Assembly: GCF_000178155.2 (NCBI RefSeq)
Contig: NZ_ADKM02000050.1
Coordinates: 55,014-119,013 of the forward strand
Origin: Hominimerdicola alba 8
GTDB lineage: Bacteria; Bacillota; Clostridia; Oscillospirales; Ruminococcaceae
Length of the DNA stretch: 64,000 bases
Direction: 5' to 3'
Under the pieces are notes generated by a model. The model made no database searches, was not told where the DNA came from, and was given only the letters and a program-made list of their open reading frames with translations. Position numbers and translations under genes: made by a program. Of this stretch, positions 17,528 through 24,976 are shown piece by piece. Each line of letters starts with the position of its first letter. Within the stretch, counting starts at the first letter, position 1.

Positions 17528-18466
17528 CTAATGATCTGAGGGAAACAGCATTATGCCGCCCCTCTCCTCGTCAAGTTCGACCTTTACCTTGCCGCCGCCC
17601 TTTATGCCCAGCGACTGCATGTACTCCTTAGGCAGCTGTAATCTGCCCGATCTGTCCAGCACCGCCAGTTCTTCGTGAACAGCGTCCCCCTCCGAGATGA
17701 CTTCACCCATCTCGTTGAGTTCTTCGGCATATGACCGTTTTCTGATTATCTCCGAACTCGTGCGCCCGTCCCTTATGGCGACCACTCTGTCGATATGTTC
17801 AGCCAGTTTCAGGTCGTGTGTGACGATGACCACCGTCACGCCCTCGCTCTTGTTCAGTTCTTTGAAGATATCCAGTATCATTGCCGAAGTCTTGGTATCC
17901 ACCGAACCCGTAGGCTCGTCCGCCAGCAGCAGCTTGGGGTCATTCGCCATAGCTATCGCTATCGCCACCCTCTGTTGTTCACCGCCCGACATCTGGTCGA
18001 GCCTGCTGTTCCTGCGCTTTTCCAGCCCCACTTTTTTCAGCAGTTCCAGTGCCCTTGCCCGTCTGCCTTTTTTGCCTTTCAGAAGCATCGGCAGTTCGAC
18101 ATTCTGCACCGCTGTCAGGTAAGGCACAAGGTTGCGCGCATTGTTCTGCCAGACAAACCCGACAGTATCGCGCTTATACGCCATATAGTCCTTATCAGTG
18201 AATTTCAGCATATCTTTGCCGTCTATCACCAGACTGCCCGCCGAAGGTCGGTCAAGACCGCCCAGCATGTTCAGCAGCGTCGATTTGCCGCTTCCCGAAT
18301 TGCCGACTATAGCCATCAGTTCGCCCCGTTTTACATCAAGGTCGAGTCCCTGAAGCGCTACAGCCTCCACATCAGAAGTTTTATAGATTTTCACCAGGTT
18401 CTCACACCTGATCATATATTCACCATCATCGGGCTTTACAATAGTATCAGCATCAGTTTCAGCCAA
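17528..18466 (-). CDS. LolD/MacB-type ABC ATPase with C-terminal AbrB-like domain
   Basis: 312 residues. The nucleotide-binding domain has Walker A GNSGSGKST (55-63), signature MSGGEQQR (159-166), Walker B LLLADEPTG (179-187) and switch His in VTHD. The type is that of MacB/LolD/FtsE-like exporters, without the TOBE domain of sugar-importer ATPases. After residue 265 comes LDRSGRLQLPKEYMQSLGI...VKVELDEE, which fits a SpoVT/AbrB swapped-hairpin module. The start overlaps the upstream ATPase by 8 nt. No FtsX-type permease is nearby. It lies 117-128 nt before the solute-binding gene with no terminator between, so partnership with this transporter is possible but unproven. Confidence 0.8.
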   Translation of the reverse strand: MAETDADTIVKPDDGEYMIRCENLVKIYKTSDVEAVALQGLDLDVKRGELMAIVGNSGSGKSTLLNMLGGLDRPSAGSLVIDGKDMLKFTDKDYMAYKRDTVGFVWQNNARNLVPYLTAVQNVELPMLLKGKKGRRARALELLKKVGLEKRRNSRLDQMSGGEQQRVAIAIAMANDPKLLLADEPTGSVDTKTSAMILDIFKELNKSEGVTVVIVTHDLKLAEHIDRVVAIRDGRTSSEIIRKRSYAEELNEMGEVISEGDAVHEELAVLDRSGRLQLPKEYMQSLGIKGGGKVKVELDEERGGIMLFPSDH

Positions 18467-19136
18467 CTATCTCACCGTCCTCCAATGTGTAGACCTTGTC
18501 CGCAACGTCCATCATGCTGGGGTCATGTGTGGTCATTATAATAGTCATGTTCTGCTTGGCTACAAGCTCTTTGAACAGCTTGACGATGTGCAGAGCAGTA
18601 TTCGTATCAAGTTCGGCAGTAGGTTCATCAGCAAATATGAGTCTTGGCTCGTGGGCTATCGCCCTTGCGATAGCTACACGCTGCTGTTCACCGCCCGACA
18701 TCTCGCTGGGTCGGTGGGTCATGCGCTTGTCAAGTCCCACAGCCGCCAGACATTCCCTTGTGCGTTCATCGCGCTTGTCGTAGGGGTACTTTGCCAGCCT
18801 CAGTCCGAAGCTGACATTCTCAAAGGCATTCATGCCCGACATCAGCGCCACCGACTGGAACACGAATGCCATATCGTGCCTGCGCAAATTATCCCGCGCA
18901 CCCTCGGACAGCTTCGTGATATCCTTACCATCGAACATCACCTTGCCCTTTGTCGGGCGGTCAAGTGCGCCGAGTATATTTATAAGAGTGGTCTTGCCGC
19001 TGCCGGAGCGTCCGCGCAGGACAGTCAGCTTGCCTTTTTCTATCTCGATATTGACATTTTTCAAAGCGGAAACCACGCTGCCGTCACCTATTTTGAAGTC
19101 ACGGTACAGTTCTTCCGTCCTTAGTATCACATCCAT
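18459..19136 (-). CDS. LolD/MacB-type ABC ATPase
   Basis: 225 residues, a bare nucleotide-binding subunit. Walker A is GRSGSGKTT, signature MSGGEQQRVAIARAIA, Walker B LIFADEPTAELD, switch His in TTHDPSM. The length and the ExxLDxxT pattern match the MacB/LolD/YtrE class that usually drives extruder-type FtsX permeases. It starts behind a GGAGG site. A consensus promoter lies about 190 nt upstream, making it the first gene of the putative ten-gene unit. It likely heterodimerises with the next ATPase, with which it overlaps. Confidence 0.85.
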   Translation of the reverse strand: MDVILRTEELYRDFKIGDGSVVSALKNVNIEIEKGKLTVLRGRSGSGKTTLINILGALDRPTKGKVMFDGKDITKLSEGARDNLRRHDMAFVFQSVALMSGMNAFENVSFGLRLAKYPYDKRDERTRECLAAVGLDKRMTHRPSEMSGGEQQRVAIARAIAHEPRLIFADEPTAELDTNTALHIVKLFKELVAKQNMTIIMTTHDPSMMDVADKVYTLEDGEIVG

Positions 19137-19329
19137 TGGAGATCAGCCTCCCTCCCGAATGCGTCTGCTTCAGGCTAACGTTTTGTGCAATTTTCACATC
19201 TTGTGATATATTAATTATCCCGAACACAACATGCAGTGTTTGTGTACAATATGTTCAAAAAAGCAATTTGTTTAAAGTCGATTTTGCTTGAAATTTTATC
19301 AAAAATGGACAAAACCGCACACTATGCTA
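19137..19329 (-). other. 5' leader of the transporter unit
   Basis: About 193 nt of AT-rich leader between the predicted start of transcription and the first ATPase. An imperfect inverted repeat (AACACAACA and TGTTTGTGT, 19223-19246) could be an operator or RNA hairpin. No known riboswitch consensus was recognised. Confidence 0.4.
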
Positions 19330-19335
19330 TCATTC

Positions 19336-19364
19336 ATTATAACAATTTACCGTCAGTTTGTCAA
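19336..19364 (-). promoter_or_regulatory. Consensus sigma-A promoter of the ATPase/transporter unit
   Basis: Perfect TTGACA (19359-19364) and perfect TATAAT (19336-19341) on the minus strand with a 17-nt spacer. Confidence 0.88.
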
Positions 19365-19637
19365 GCGGTAAAAACACCTTGAAATAGCATAATTTTGGCA
19401 TTTTTCACAACTTTGTCTGTACCGCACAATTCGGATATTCGATTTTTGTGCATCTAGCCGAAATTTTAGTGTGTTTTTCGTCAGGTTTAACGATTACATT
19501 TTTTTAATTCACAATAATTTTTCAGACACTATTGTGTAAAATCACAACAATTTTTCACATGTCATTATATACAGCTAATACCCCCTTTTAATTATGTATA
19601 ATCCATAAAATAGCAAAATTCCTTTTTCCTCCCAAAA
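19365..19637. other. AT-rich intergenic stretch
   Basis: No supportable gene was seen. The stretch is very AT-rich with many poly-T tracts and lies between the transporter promoter and the terminator of the 19696-21595 genes. It probably acts only as upstream promoter DNA. Confidence 0.4.
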
Positions 19638-19671
19638 AAAGGCAGCATCGCGCTTTTGCGGTGCTGCCTTT
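19634..19671 (-). terminator. Intrinsic terminator of the 19696-21595 gene group
   Basis: A 14-bp stem (AAAGGCAGCATCGC with GCGGTGCTGCCTTT, one G-T pair) is followed on the minus strand by seven Ts. Confidence 0.88.
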
Positions 19672-19695
19672 CATATTGAAAATGTAATATATCCC

Positions 19696-20241
19696 CTACA
19701 TCGTGACCAGTGCCGCGCCGCCCACAATGACGATAACGCCCAGCACTATCAGTATCGCGCCGCTGTTGCGTGACTTCCTCTCGTCCGTGTTGTCAGCTTC
19801 TTCGGCGGCTTCTTCATCAGCCTCTTCCGCCAGATAGTATTCATCGGGCTTTTTGGGGTCGTACTTTATTTTTATAGTATCGCCTTTGCTGTAGCCATCA
19901 TCGGGTATAGTCTGAGTATACTCCTCACCGCCGACAGTATAGCTTATCGTCCATTCGGTGAACTCCCGTTCGCCTGTGCCGTTAAAATCTGGCAGAGTGG
20001 TCTTCTGCTGACTGACAAGTGTCGCAGTACCCTCAACGTAGGTGTCTTCTTCAATGACAGTTTCAACGCCCAGTGTCGGCATAAAGCTGTAACCTCTCAT
20101 AACTTTTATGCCGATATAGATTATCAGCAAGCCCGTCACGATAAGCACTATGCCCACAATTCCGCCCGCGCCGCTGAACAGCCCGTCAAAAGCGTTTTTC
20201 TCTTCATCTGCCGCAAGTGACAGCAGTTTTGTAATTTCCAT
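19696..20241 (-). CDS. Two-TM protein with a DUF3592-like extracytoplasmic domain
   Basis: 181 residues. TM segments lie near residues 27-45 and 162-180 and bracket a soluble domain with YVEGTATLVSQQ, GEREFTEWTISYTVGGEEY and GDTIKIKYDPKKPDEYYL. That pattern (a beta-domain with yDPkdP...y) matches DUF3592-type membrane proteins. A Glu/Ala/Asp-rich linker precedes the last TM. It is 1 nt from the next gene upstream and the last in a four-gene minus-strand group that ends at a strong terminator. Function unknown. Confidence 0.65.
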   Translation of the reverse strand: MEITKLLSLAADEEKNAFDGLFSGAGGIVGIVLIVTGLLIIYIGIKVMRGYSFMPTLGVETVIEEDTYVEGTATLVSQQKTTLPDFNGTGEREFTEWTISYTVGGEEYTQTIPDDGYSKGDTIKIKYDPKKPDEYYLAEEADEEAAEEADNTDERKSRNSGAILIVLGVIVIVGGAALVTM

Positions 20242-20242
20242 T

Positions 20243-20731
20243 TTATTGCTCCTTTAAAAGAGGATTTTCATATCCATGCTTCACATAATTGTCGTTCAGT
20301 ATGGTTATCAGTTTCGGACTTTTTATGCCGAAATGCAGTTTTATCGGCACTTCCGAACCATTGCGGTATATAAGCAGATTTTCTTTGACAAGGTCGCCCT
20401 GCGCATATTCATAACTTATTTTTTCCGCAGGTTCCATAAATGCTTTTAAACCGACTCTCGGCATTCCCTGCGATGTGATATAAGTCGGTATCATCGGCAG
20501 CAGAACAACGGTGCATAACGCCGCTATGCTTGCCAAGATCATATTACTGTGCAAAAAACAGATCGTCACACCAAAGATAAGGCAAAACAACTCCCCAAAG
20601 CAGTCTGATTTGAATGCCATAGTCTTTTTGCCCGCCTTTTTAAGCACAAGTATCAGCCGCACATCAGCAATTATGTAATACACAGCCATGACCGCCAGCA
20701 CAACAGTAAAAACAATTTCATATGTTTTCAT
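20243..20731 (-). CDS. Small membrane protein, copy 2 of a tandem duplication
   Basis: 162 residues with two or three N-terminal hydrophobic helices and a soluble C-terminal half (EPAEKISYEYAQGD, LLIYRNGSEVPIKLHFGIK). The C-terminal 45 residues are nearly identical to the neighbour at 20733-21230, and even the spacer and ribosome-binding region repeat, so a recent tandem duplication is directly visible. The N-terminal halves have drifted more. The family is not recognised; no catalytic motif is evident. Confidence 0.7.
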   Translation of the reverse strand: MKTYEIVFTVVLAVMAVYYIIADVRLILVLKKAGKKTMAFKSDCFGELFCLIFGVTICFLHSNMILASIAALCTVVLLPMIPTYITSQGMPRVGLKAFMEPAEKISYEYAQGDLVKENLLIYRNGSEVPIKLHFGIKSPKLITILNDNYVKHGYENPLLKEQ

Positions 20732-20732
20732 T

Positions 20733-21230
20733 TTATTGCTCCTTTAAAAGAGGATTTTCATATCCATGCTTCACATAATTGTCGTTCAGTATGGTTATCA
20801 GTTTCGGATTTTTTATGCCGAAATGCAGTTTTATCGGCACTTCTGAACCATTGCGGTATATCAGCAGAGTTTCTTTGAACCGACCACCCTGCGCATATTC
20901 ATAGCTTACGCTGTCAGCAGGTTCAAAAGAGGCATCTTTAAGCCCTACATTCGGCATTCCCTGCGGTGTGATGTAAATAGGTATCAGCGGAAGCATCGTG
21001 AAGGCAAAAACACAGAAAGCCGCATACAGCGTCACAGAGATATTACCGCCAATAAAACTGCATGTTACACCAACGAGCAGAAAAAAATCCGGTAAAATGC
21101 TGAACAGGCTGAAAACCACAGCCTTTTTCTCCGTTTTTTTCATCAGCAGTATCATCCGCACATCAACAACTATCATGGGCACAGCCATGACCCACAGCAC
21201 AACGGCAAAGACGATTTCGAGCGTTTTCAT
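20733..21230 (-). CDS. Small membrane protein, copy 1 of a tandem duplication
   Basis: 165 residues, paralogous to the next gene. The hydrophobic N-terminal half has helices near 5-25, 42-60 and 65-85, and the C-terminal soluble half is the same (SVSYEYAQGG, LLIYRNGSEVPIKLHFGIK). Its ATG overlaps the TGA of the upstream 122-residue gene (ATGA), so these genes are translated together. Function unknown. Confidence 0.7.
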   Translation of the reverse strand: MKTLEIVFAVVLWVMAVPMIVVDVRMILLMKKTEKKAVVFSLFSILPDFFLLVGVTCSFIGGNISVTLYAAFCVFAFTMLPLIPIYITPQGMPNVGLKDASFEPADSVSYEYAQGGRFKETLLIYRNGSEVPIKLHFGIKNPKLITILNDNYVKHGYENPLLKEQ

Positions 21231-21595
21231 TGAAGTTCCCTCACATAAGCCAGTTCGAGGTCGCCGTCAACAAAGCCGAAGCCCACTGCGCGGAAGTTTT
21301 TCAGCACCTCAGCAAACTTGCCCTTTTCAAGGTAAGTCTTGACCATCTCGCGCACATCTTCGTGTATCTCTTCCCAGCCGCATTCTTTCTCCCAGTAATA
21401 CAGGTCTTCACCTGTCGAATAGACCTCAAAGCAAGCCCATTCATCGTCCTGCGGGTCAAAGCGGTCGGAAGCTATCAGCTGTACAGTCCAGCCGTTGTCC
21501 TCCTCTTCGTAGATATTGAAGTTTACAGCCTGCGCATCGGCAGGCAGGGCATTTTCAAGTTTTTCATCGAGCCATGCGGCAAATTCTTCGTACAT
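21227..21595 (-). CDS. Hypothetical acidic cytoplasmic protein
   Basis: 122 residues, strongly acidic, no signal or TM. Alternating strands and helices (FNIYEEEDNGWTVQLIAS, ACFEVYSTGEDLYYWEKE) could place it among small SUKH/immunity-like or Smi1-like folds, but no family motif is secure. It is first in a four-gene group, behind an AAAAGGAG site. A MITE-like element ends 23 nt upstream and may supply the leader. Confidence 0.6.
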   Translation of the reverse strand: MYEEFAAWLDEKLENALPADAQAVNFNIYEEEDNGWTVQLIASDRFDPQDDEWACFEVYSTGEDLYYWEKECGWEEIHEDVREMVKTYLEKGKFAEVLKNFRAVGFGFVDGDLELAYVRELQ

Positions 21596-21618
21596 TTGAG
21601 TTCTCCTTTTATAAATTG

Positions 21619-21779
21619 TGATTATCCCGCTGATACACCAAAATAAACGATGTTATATCGGGAATTGAATACAGTTGGCGGTTATCTTTCCCCCGCCTGC
21701 GGCGGGGGAAAGATAACATCGACTCAGTTTTTCCTCATTGATAAAGGTATTTTGCAGTGGTGTGCTAAAGGGATAGTCA
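21619..21779 (-). mobile_element. MITE-like element, copy B, with enlarged perfect hairpin
   Basis: 161 bp with near-perfect 10-bp terminal inverted repeats (TGATTATCCC at 21619-21628, GGGATAGTCA at 21770-21779; one mismatch). It is the same element as 2153-2267 except for about 46 extra bases, which create a perfect 17-bp stem (21681-21697 with 21701-21717, loop TGC). No clear target duplication is visible. Like copy A it lies just upstream of a minus-strand gene in the same orientation. Confidence 0.75.
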
Positions 21780-21917
21780 TATTTTCTTTTAGGTTTATTA
21801 TACCATATAAAGGCAGATTTTGCAAGGGGGCAAAAGCCGATAAAGACCGCCGCAAAAATTGACCGCACCCGCTGTTTTTTCATGCGCGAAATATCCGTGA
21901 ATTCTTTTGTTTAAGGA

Positions 21918-21946
21918 TTGACATTGAGGGGATATTGTTGTATAAT
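21918..21946 (+). promoter_or_regulatory. Consensus promoter of tpiA
   Basis: Perfect TTGACA (21918-21923) and TATAAT (21941-21946) with a 17-nt spacer, leaving a leader of about 88 nt. Confidence 0.9.
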
Positions 21947-22040
21947 TAACAATGTAGGTCAATATCTAACGGCGCGGCATGCTGACGTTCGGCGTTTGTG
22001 TGAAAAGTGTCCGTATCATTACTTAAAAGGAGTTTTTAAC

Positions 22041-22817
22041 ATGAAGAAGTCTGTAAGAAAAGCTATCATCGCAGGTAACTGGAAGATGAACAAGACCCGT
22101 CCCGAAGCTAAGGAACTGCTGGAAGCTATCAAGCCTCTCGTAGCTAATGCTGAGGGCAAAGTTGAAGTCATCGCCTGCGTACCTTTCACCAACCTTGAAA
22201 CTGCTGTAAACACCACCGCAGGTTCTAACATTAAAGTAGGCGCTGAGAACGTTCACTTCGAGAAGAGCGGCGCTTTCACAGGTGAGATCTCTGCTGACAT
22301 GCTGGTAGAGCTGGGCGTTGAGTACGTTGTTATCGGTCACAGCGAGAGAAGACAGTATTTCGGTGAGACTGACGAAACAGTAAACAAGAGAACTAAGGCT
22401 GCACTTGCCGCAGGTCTTAAGCCTATCGTTTGCGTTGGCGAACTGCTGTGGGAGCGTGAGTGCAACATCACTGAGGAAGTTATCGCTCGTCAGATAAAGC
22501 TGGATCTGTATGACGTTTCCGCTGAGGACGTTAAGAAGACTGTTATCGCTTATGAGCCTGTATGGGCTATCGGCACAGGCAAGACCGCTACCGCAGATCA
22601 GGCTGAGGAAGTTTGTGCATTCATCAGAGCAACTCTGGCTAAGATATATGATGAAGCTACCGCACAGGCTGTTACCATTCAGTATGGCGGTTCCATGAAC
22701 GCAGGCAACGCTGCTGAACTGCTATCTAAGGAGAACGTTGACGGCGGTCTGATAGGCGGCGCTTCCCTTAAGGCAGCTGACTTCAACACCATCGTACAGG
22801 CAGCTGTAAACGGCTAA
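22041..22817 (+). CDS. tpiA: Triosephosphate isomerase
   Basis: 258 residues, interconverts dihydroxyacetone phosphate and glyceraldehyde-3-phosphate in glycolysis. The catalytic residues are in place: Lys15 in AGNWKMN, His100 in VIGHSERR and Glu172 in AYEPVWAIGTGKTA, plus the phosphate-gripping YGGSMNAGNA loop. The start at 22041 follows an AAAGGAG site; a longer in-frame extension to 21918 covers the promoter and is rejected. Length is normal. A consensus promoter suggests strong constitutive expression. A hairpin follows the stop. Confidence 0.97.
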   Translation: MKKSVRKAIIAGNWKMNKTRPEAKELLEAIKPLVANAEGKVEVIACVPFTNLETAVNTTAGSNIKVGAENVHFEKSGAFTGEISADMLVELGVEYVVIGHSERRQYFGETDETVNKRTKAALAAGLKPIVCVGELLWERECNITEEVIARQIKLDLYDVSAEDVKKTVIAYEPVWAIGTGKTATADQAEEVCAFIRATLAKIYDEATAQAVTIQYGGSMNAGNAAELLSKENVDGGLIGGASLKAADFNTIVQAAVNG

Positions 22818-22838
22818 TATAATATAGAATAAAACCAT

Positions 22839-22885
22839 ATGCCGCTTTCGGGGGGACGTATAAAGTCCCCCGAAAGTCACGGCAT
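22839..22885 (+). other. Stem-loop downstream of tpiA
   Basis: CTTTCGGGGG pairs perfectly with CCCCCGAAAG, extended by ATGCCG/CGGCAT. No T-run follows, so it may be an mRNA stabiliser or weak terminator rather than a strong one. Confidence 0.55.
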
Positions 22886-22942
22886 GTGAGAGAAAGGCAA
22901 ATATCTTTTGGGGAAATCTTATCCTAAGGATAGTGATGCTGA

Positions 22943-23434
22943 ATGAAGAGAAGTACACTGCTCAGACGACTGATGATATTATCCATCGTGTTTGAGGAGA
23001 TATATTTCCTGCTGATAACGATAATCTACATTTTCAGACCCGCCTTTTATTCAAAGGCGCTGATCTCGGTATTCGACCTTAATAGCGAGATACCGCCCAA
23101 CAGCCCCGACACCGCGCTGGTGATAACACTCTACGGCGGCGTGGTGCTGTATTTCATACTCTGGTTCATTATGAAATTACTTATGGACACCGACTCAGAC
23201 CCGCTGTTTATGGGCGTGGTGACATTACTGGTGTTGCCTGTCAGTCAGGTGGTCTACATCTATATGTATCGCAGAACTCAAAGGATACTGATCCGTGAGG
23301 GTCAGGAAACATTTGCATTCCATATGATGAATTTCACAGTGATGAATTACTGCGGCTGGGCAAATATCGCGGCTTTCATCTTTTTGATGATGGCTTACGC
23401 GGTCGCAAGACAAAAACACGCCGACCTCGCATGA
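22943..23434 (+). CDS. Four-TM membrane protein of unknown function
   Basis: 163 residues with hydrophobic segments near 11-31, 59-80, 88-108 and 130-150, and basic loops on the cytoplasmic side. No motif was recognised. It lies between tpiA and a lipoprotein gene on the same strand, 41 nt before the latter. The ATG follows a GATGCTGAATG context with a weak ribosome-binding site, so expression may be low. Confidence 0.6.
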   Translation: MKRSTLLRRLMILSIVFEEIYFLLITIIYIFRPAFYSKALISVFDLNSEIPPNSPDTALVITLYGGVVLYFILWFIMKLLMDTDSDPLFMGVVTLLVLPVSQVVYIYMYRRTQRILIREGQETFAFHMMNFTVMNYCGWANIAAFIFLMMAYAVARQKHADLA

Positions 23435-23475
23435 GTGAGGCTATAAGAGATAGATAAATTGAAAGAGAAAACAAA

Positions 23476-23997
23476 ATGAAAAAAACTATACTTTTTATTA
23501 CAGCGGCTTGTCTGATGGCGCTGACCGCCTGCGGAAATGTCGATAGCAAGACCCCCGCACAGGCTGAAAGCAAGACTGACCTTGACGGTGTTACCCTCTG
23601 GTATCGCAGTGACAGTTCACCCTACGGTTACGGACAGGAGTTATCAAACCCCGATGCTGTCGCGCGGGCTGACGAGTTCATCAGAACAATGGCTGAGAGC
23701 GGTTCGGGCAAAGATAAAGCCATCGAAGCGCAGAACGACAAGGTGGGCGACTGGTTCGACATAAAGCTGTCTGACGGCAGGGAAGTCCATGAAAACCAAG
23801 GTGTCTTCACCATCGAAGGCGTGTACTACACATGGGACGATGTCGATAAATACGACCCCGATTTCAGGGCAGACTTTAAAAAAGCCCTTGCCCCCGATAC
23901 AAAACGACTTATGAAAGAAAAGTGGGATCAGGCTGACGATGCTTACCGCGCTGTCAACCCCGACCCCGATACGCTGGACATCACTGCATTTGAGTGA
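23476..23997 (+). CDS. Small secreted lipoprotein
   Basis: 173 residues. The signal peptide ends with the lipobox LTAC (Cys19), followed by a soluble acidic domain with GREVHENQGVFTIEGVYYTWDDVDKYDPDFRADFKKAL. The ATG follows GAAAGAGAAAAC. No family was recognised. It would be anchored on the outer membrane face; its partner may be the membrane protein encoded just upstream. Confidence 0.65.
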   Translation: MKKTILFITAACLMALTACGNVDSKTPAQAESKTDLDGVTLWYRSDSSPYGYGQELSNPDAVARADEFIRTMAESGSGKDKAIEAQNDKVGDWFDIKLSDGREVHENQGVFTIEGVYYTWDDVDKYDPDFRADFKKALAPDTKRLMKEKWDQADDAYRAVNPDPDTLDITAFE

Positions 23998-24118
23998 GTT
24001 CGGCATAGCTTAAATCTTATTTGGTTTCGGTAATAGATGCCAACGGCATTTGTTATAAATAAGTATGCCGCTGCCCTTCATGCGCGGGTATGGGGCATAA
24101 ACGAAAGGACAATTTAAT

Positions 24119-24868
24119 ATGAGCATGAAACTGGTACTTATCCGTCACGGCGAAAGCGAGTGGAACAAGGAGAACAAGTTCACAGGCTGGACAGATGTTG
24201 AGTTGAGCGAGGCAGGTGTGGAGGAAGCTAAGAAAGCAGGCAAGGTGCTGAAAGATGCAGGCTTTGATTTCGATATATGCTATACCTCTTACCTCAAAAG
24301 GGCTATCCATACGCTCAATAATGTGCTGGCAGAGATGGACAGGGAATGGCTGCCTGTGGTGAAGAGCTGGAAACTCAATGAAAGACACTACGGTGCGCTC
24401 CAGGGTCTTAACAAGAGCGAAACTGCCGCTAAATACGGCGAAGAGCAGGTAAAGATCTGGAGAAGATCCTTCGATATCCCTCCGATGGCTCTGACTGAGG
24501 ACGACGAGAGAAATCCGAAGAAAGACCCCAAGTACCGCGAGGCAGACCCCGCAGAACTTCCTTTGCAGGAGAGCCTTAAGGATACTATCGCAAGAGCAGT
24601 GCCCTACTTTGAAGAGGTGATAAAACCTCAGATCAAGGCAGGCAAGCGCGTGGTGATAGCCGCTCACGGCAACAGCCTGAGAGCGCTTGTAAAGTACTTC
24701 GACGGTCTGAGCGATGAGGAAATAGTTAGTGTAAACATACCTACAGCTATCCCGCTGGTGTATGAATTCGATGACGACCTCAACGTGATAGGCAAAGAGT
24801 ATCTGTGCGACCCCGATGAACTGACTGCTAAAATGAACAGCGTGGCAAATCAGGGTAAAGCAAAGTAA
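24119..24868 (+). CDS. gpmA: 2,3-bisphosphoglycerate-dependent phosphoglycerate mutase
   Basis: 249 residues, interconverts 3- and 2-phosphoglycerate through a phosphohistidine. The signature [10 protein letters not shown] with phospho-acceptor His10 and the second histidine in [10 protein letters not shown] are present, along with the cofactor-dependent [14 protein letters not shown] segment. Start at 24119 with AAAGGAC upstream; an alternative Met two codons later is possible. It precedes the unrelated cofactor-independent mutase gpmI on the same strand, so the same reaction is encoded twice side by side. Confidence 0.96.
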   Translation: MSMKLVLIRHGESEWNKENKFTGWTDVELSEAGVEEAKKAGKVLKDAGFDFDICYTSYLKRAIHTLNNVLAEMDREWLPVVKSWKLNERHYGALQGLNKSETAAKYGEEQVKIWRRSFDIPPMALTEDDERNPKKDPKYREADPAELPLQESLKDTIARAVPYFEEVIKPQIKAGKRVVIAAHGNSLRALVKYFDGLSDEEIVSVNIPTAIPLVYEFDDDLNVIGKEYLCDPDELTAKMNSVANQGKAK

Positions 24869-24910
24869 CGGTTTCGGCTGAAAATTCAAGCCGAATGGCT
24901 GTCGGGTGTC

Positions 24911-24928
24911 CCCCCGCTGACGCGGGGG
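24911..24928 (+). other. GC-rich hairpin between gpmA and gpmI
   Basis: CCCCCGC pairs with GCGGGGG around a TGAC loop. There is no T-run, so it may tune readthrough or mRNA stability between the two mutase genes. Confidence 0.4.
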
Positions 24929-24976
24929 CGCTTGGCAGATAGATCGGCAATATATACATGAAAGGACGTTTTTAAC

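Noticed and set aside
17528..19136. The two ATPases considered as the MsmX/MalK-type energiser of the sugar permeases
   Set aside because: They lack the C-terminal TOBE regulatory domain and belong to the MacB/LolD class; partnership is left open as a finding.
21653..21883. 76-codon minus-strand frame across MITE copy B
   Set aside because: It runs through the hairpin and upstream DNA, lacks an initiation signal and is not kept in copies A or C.
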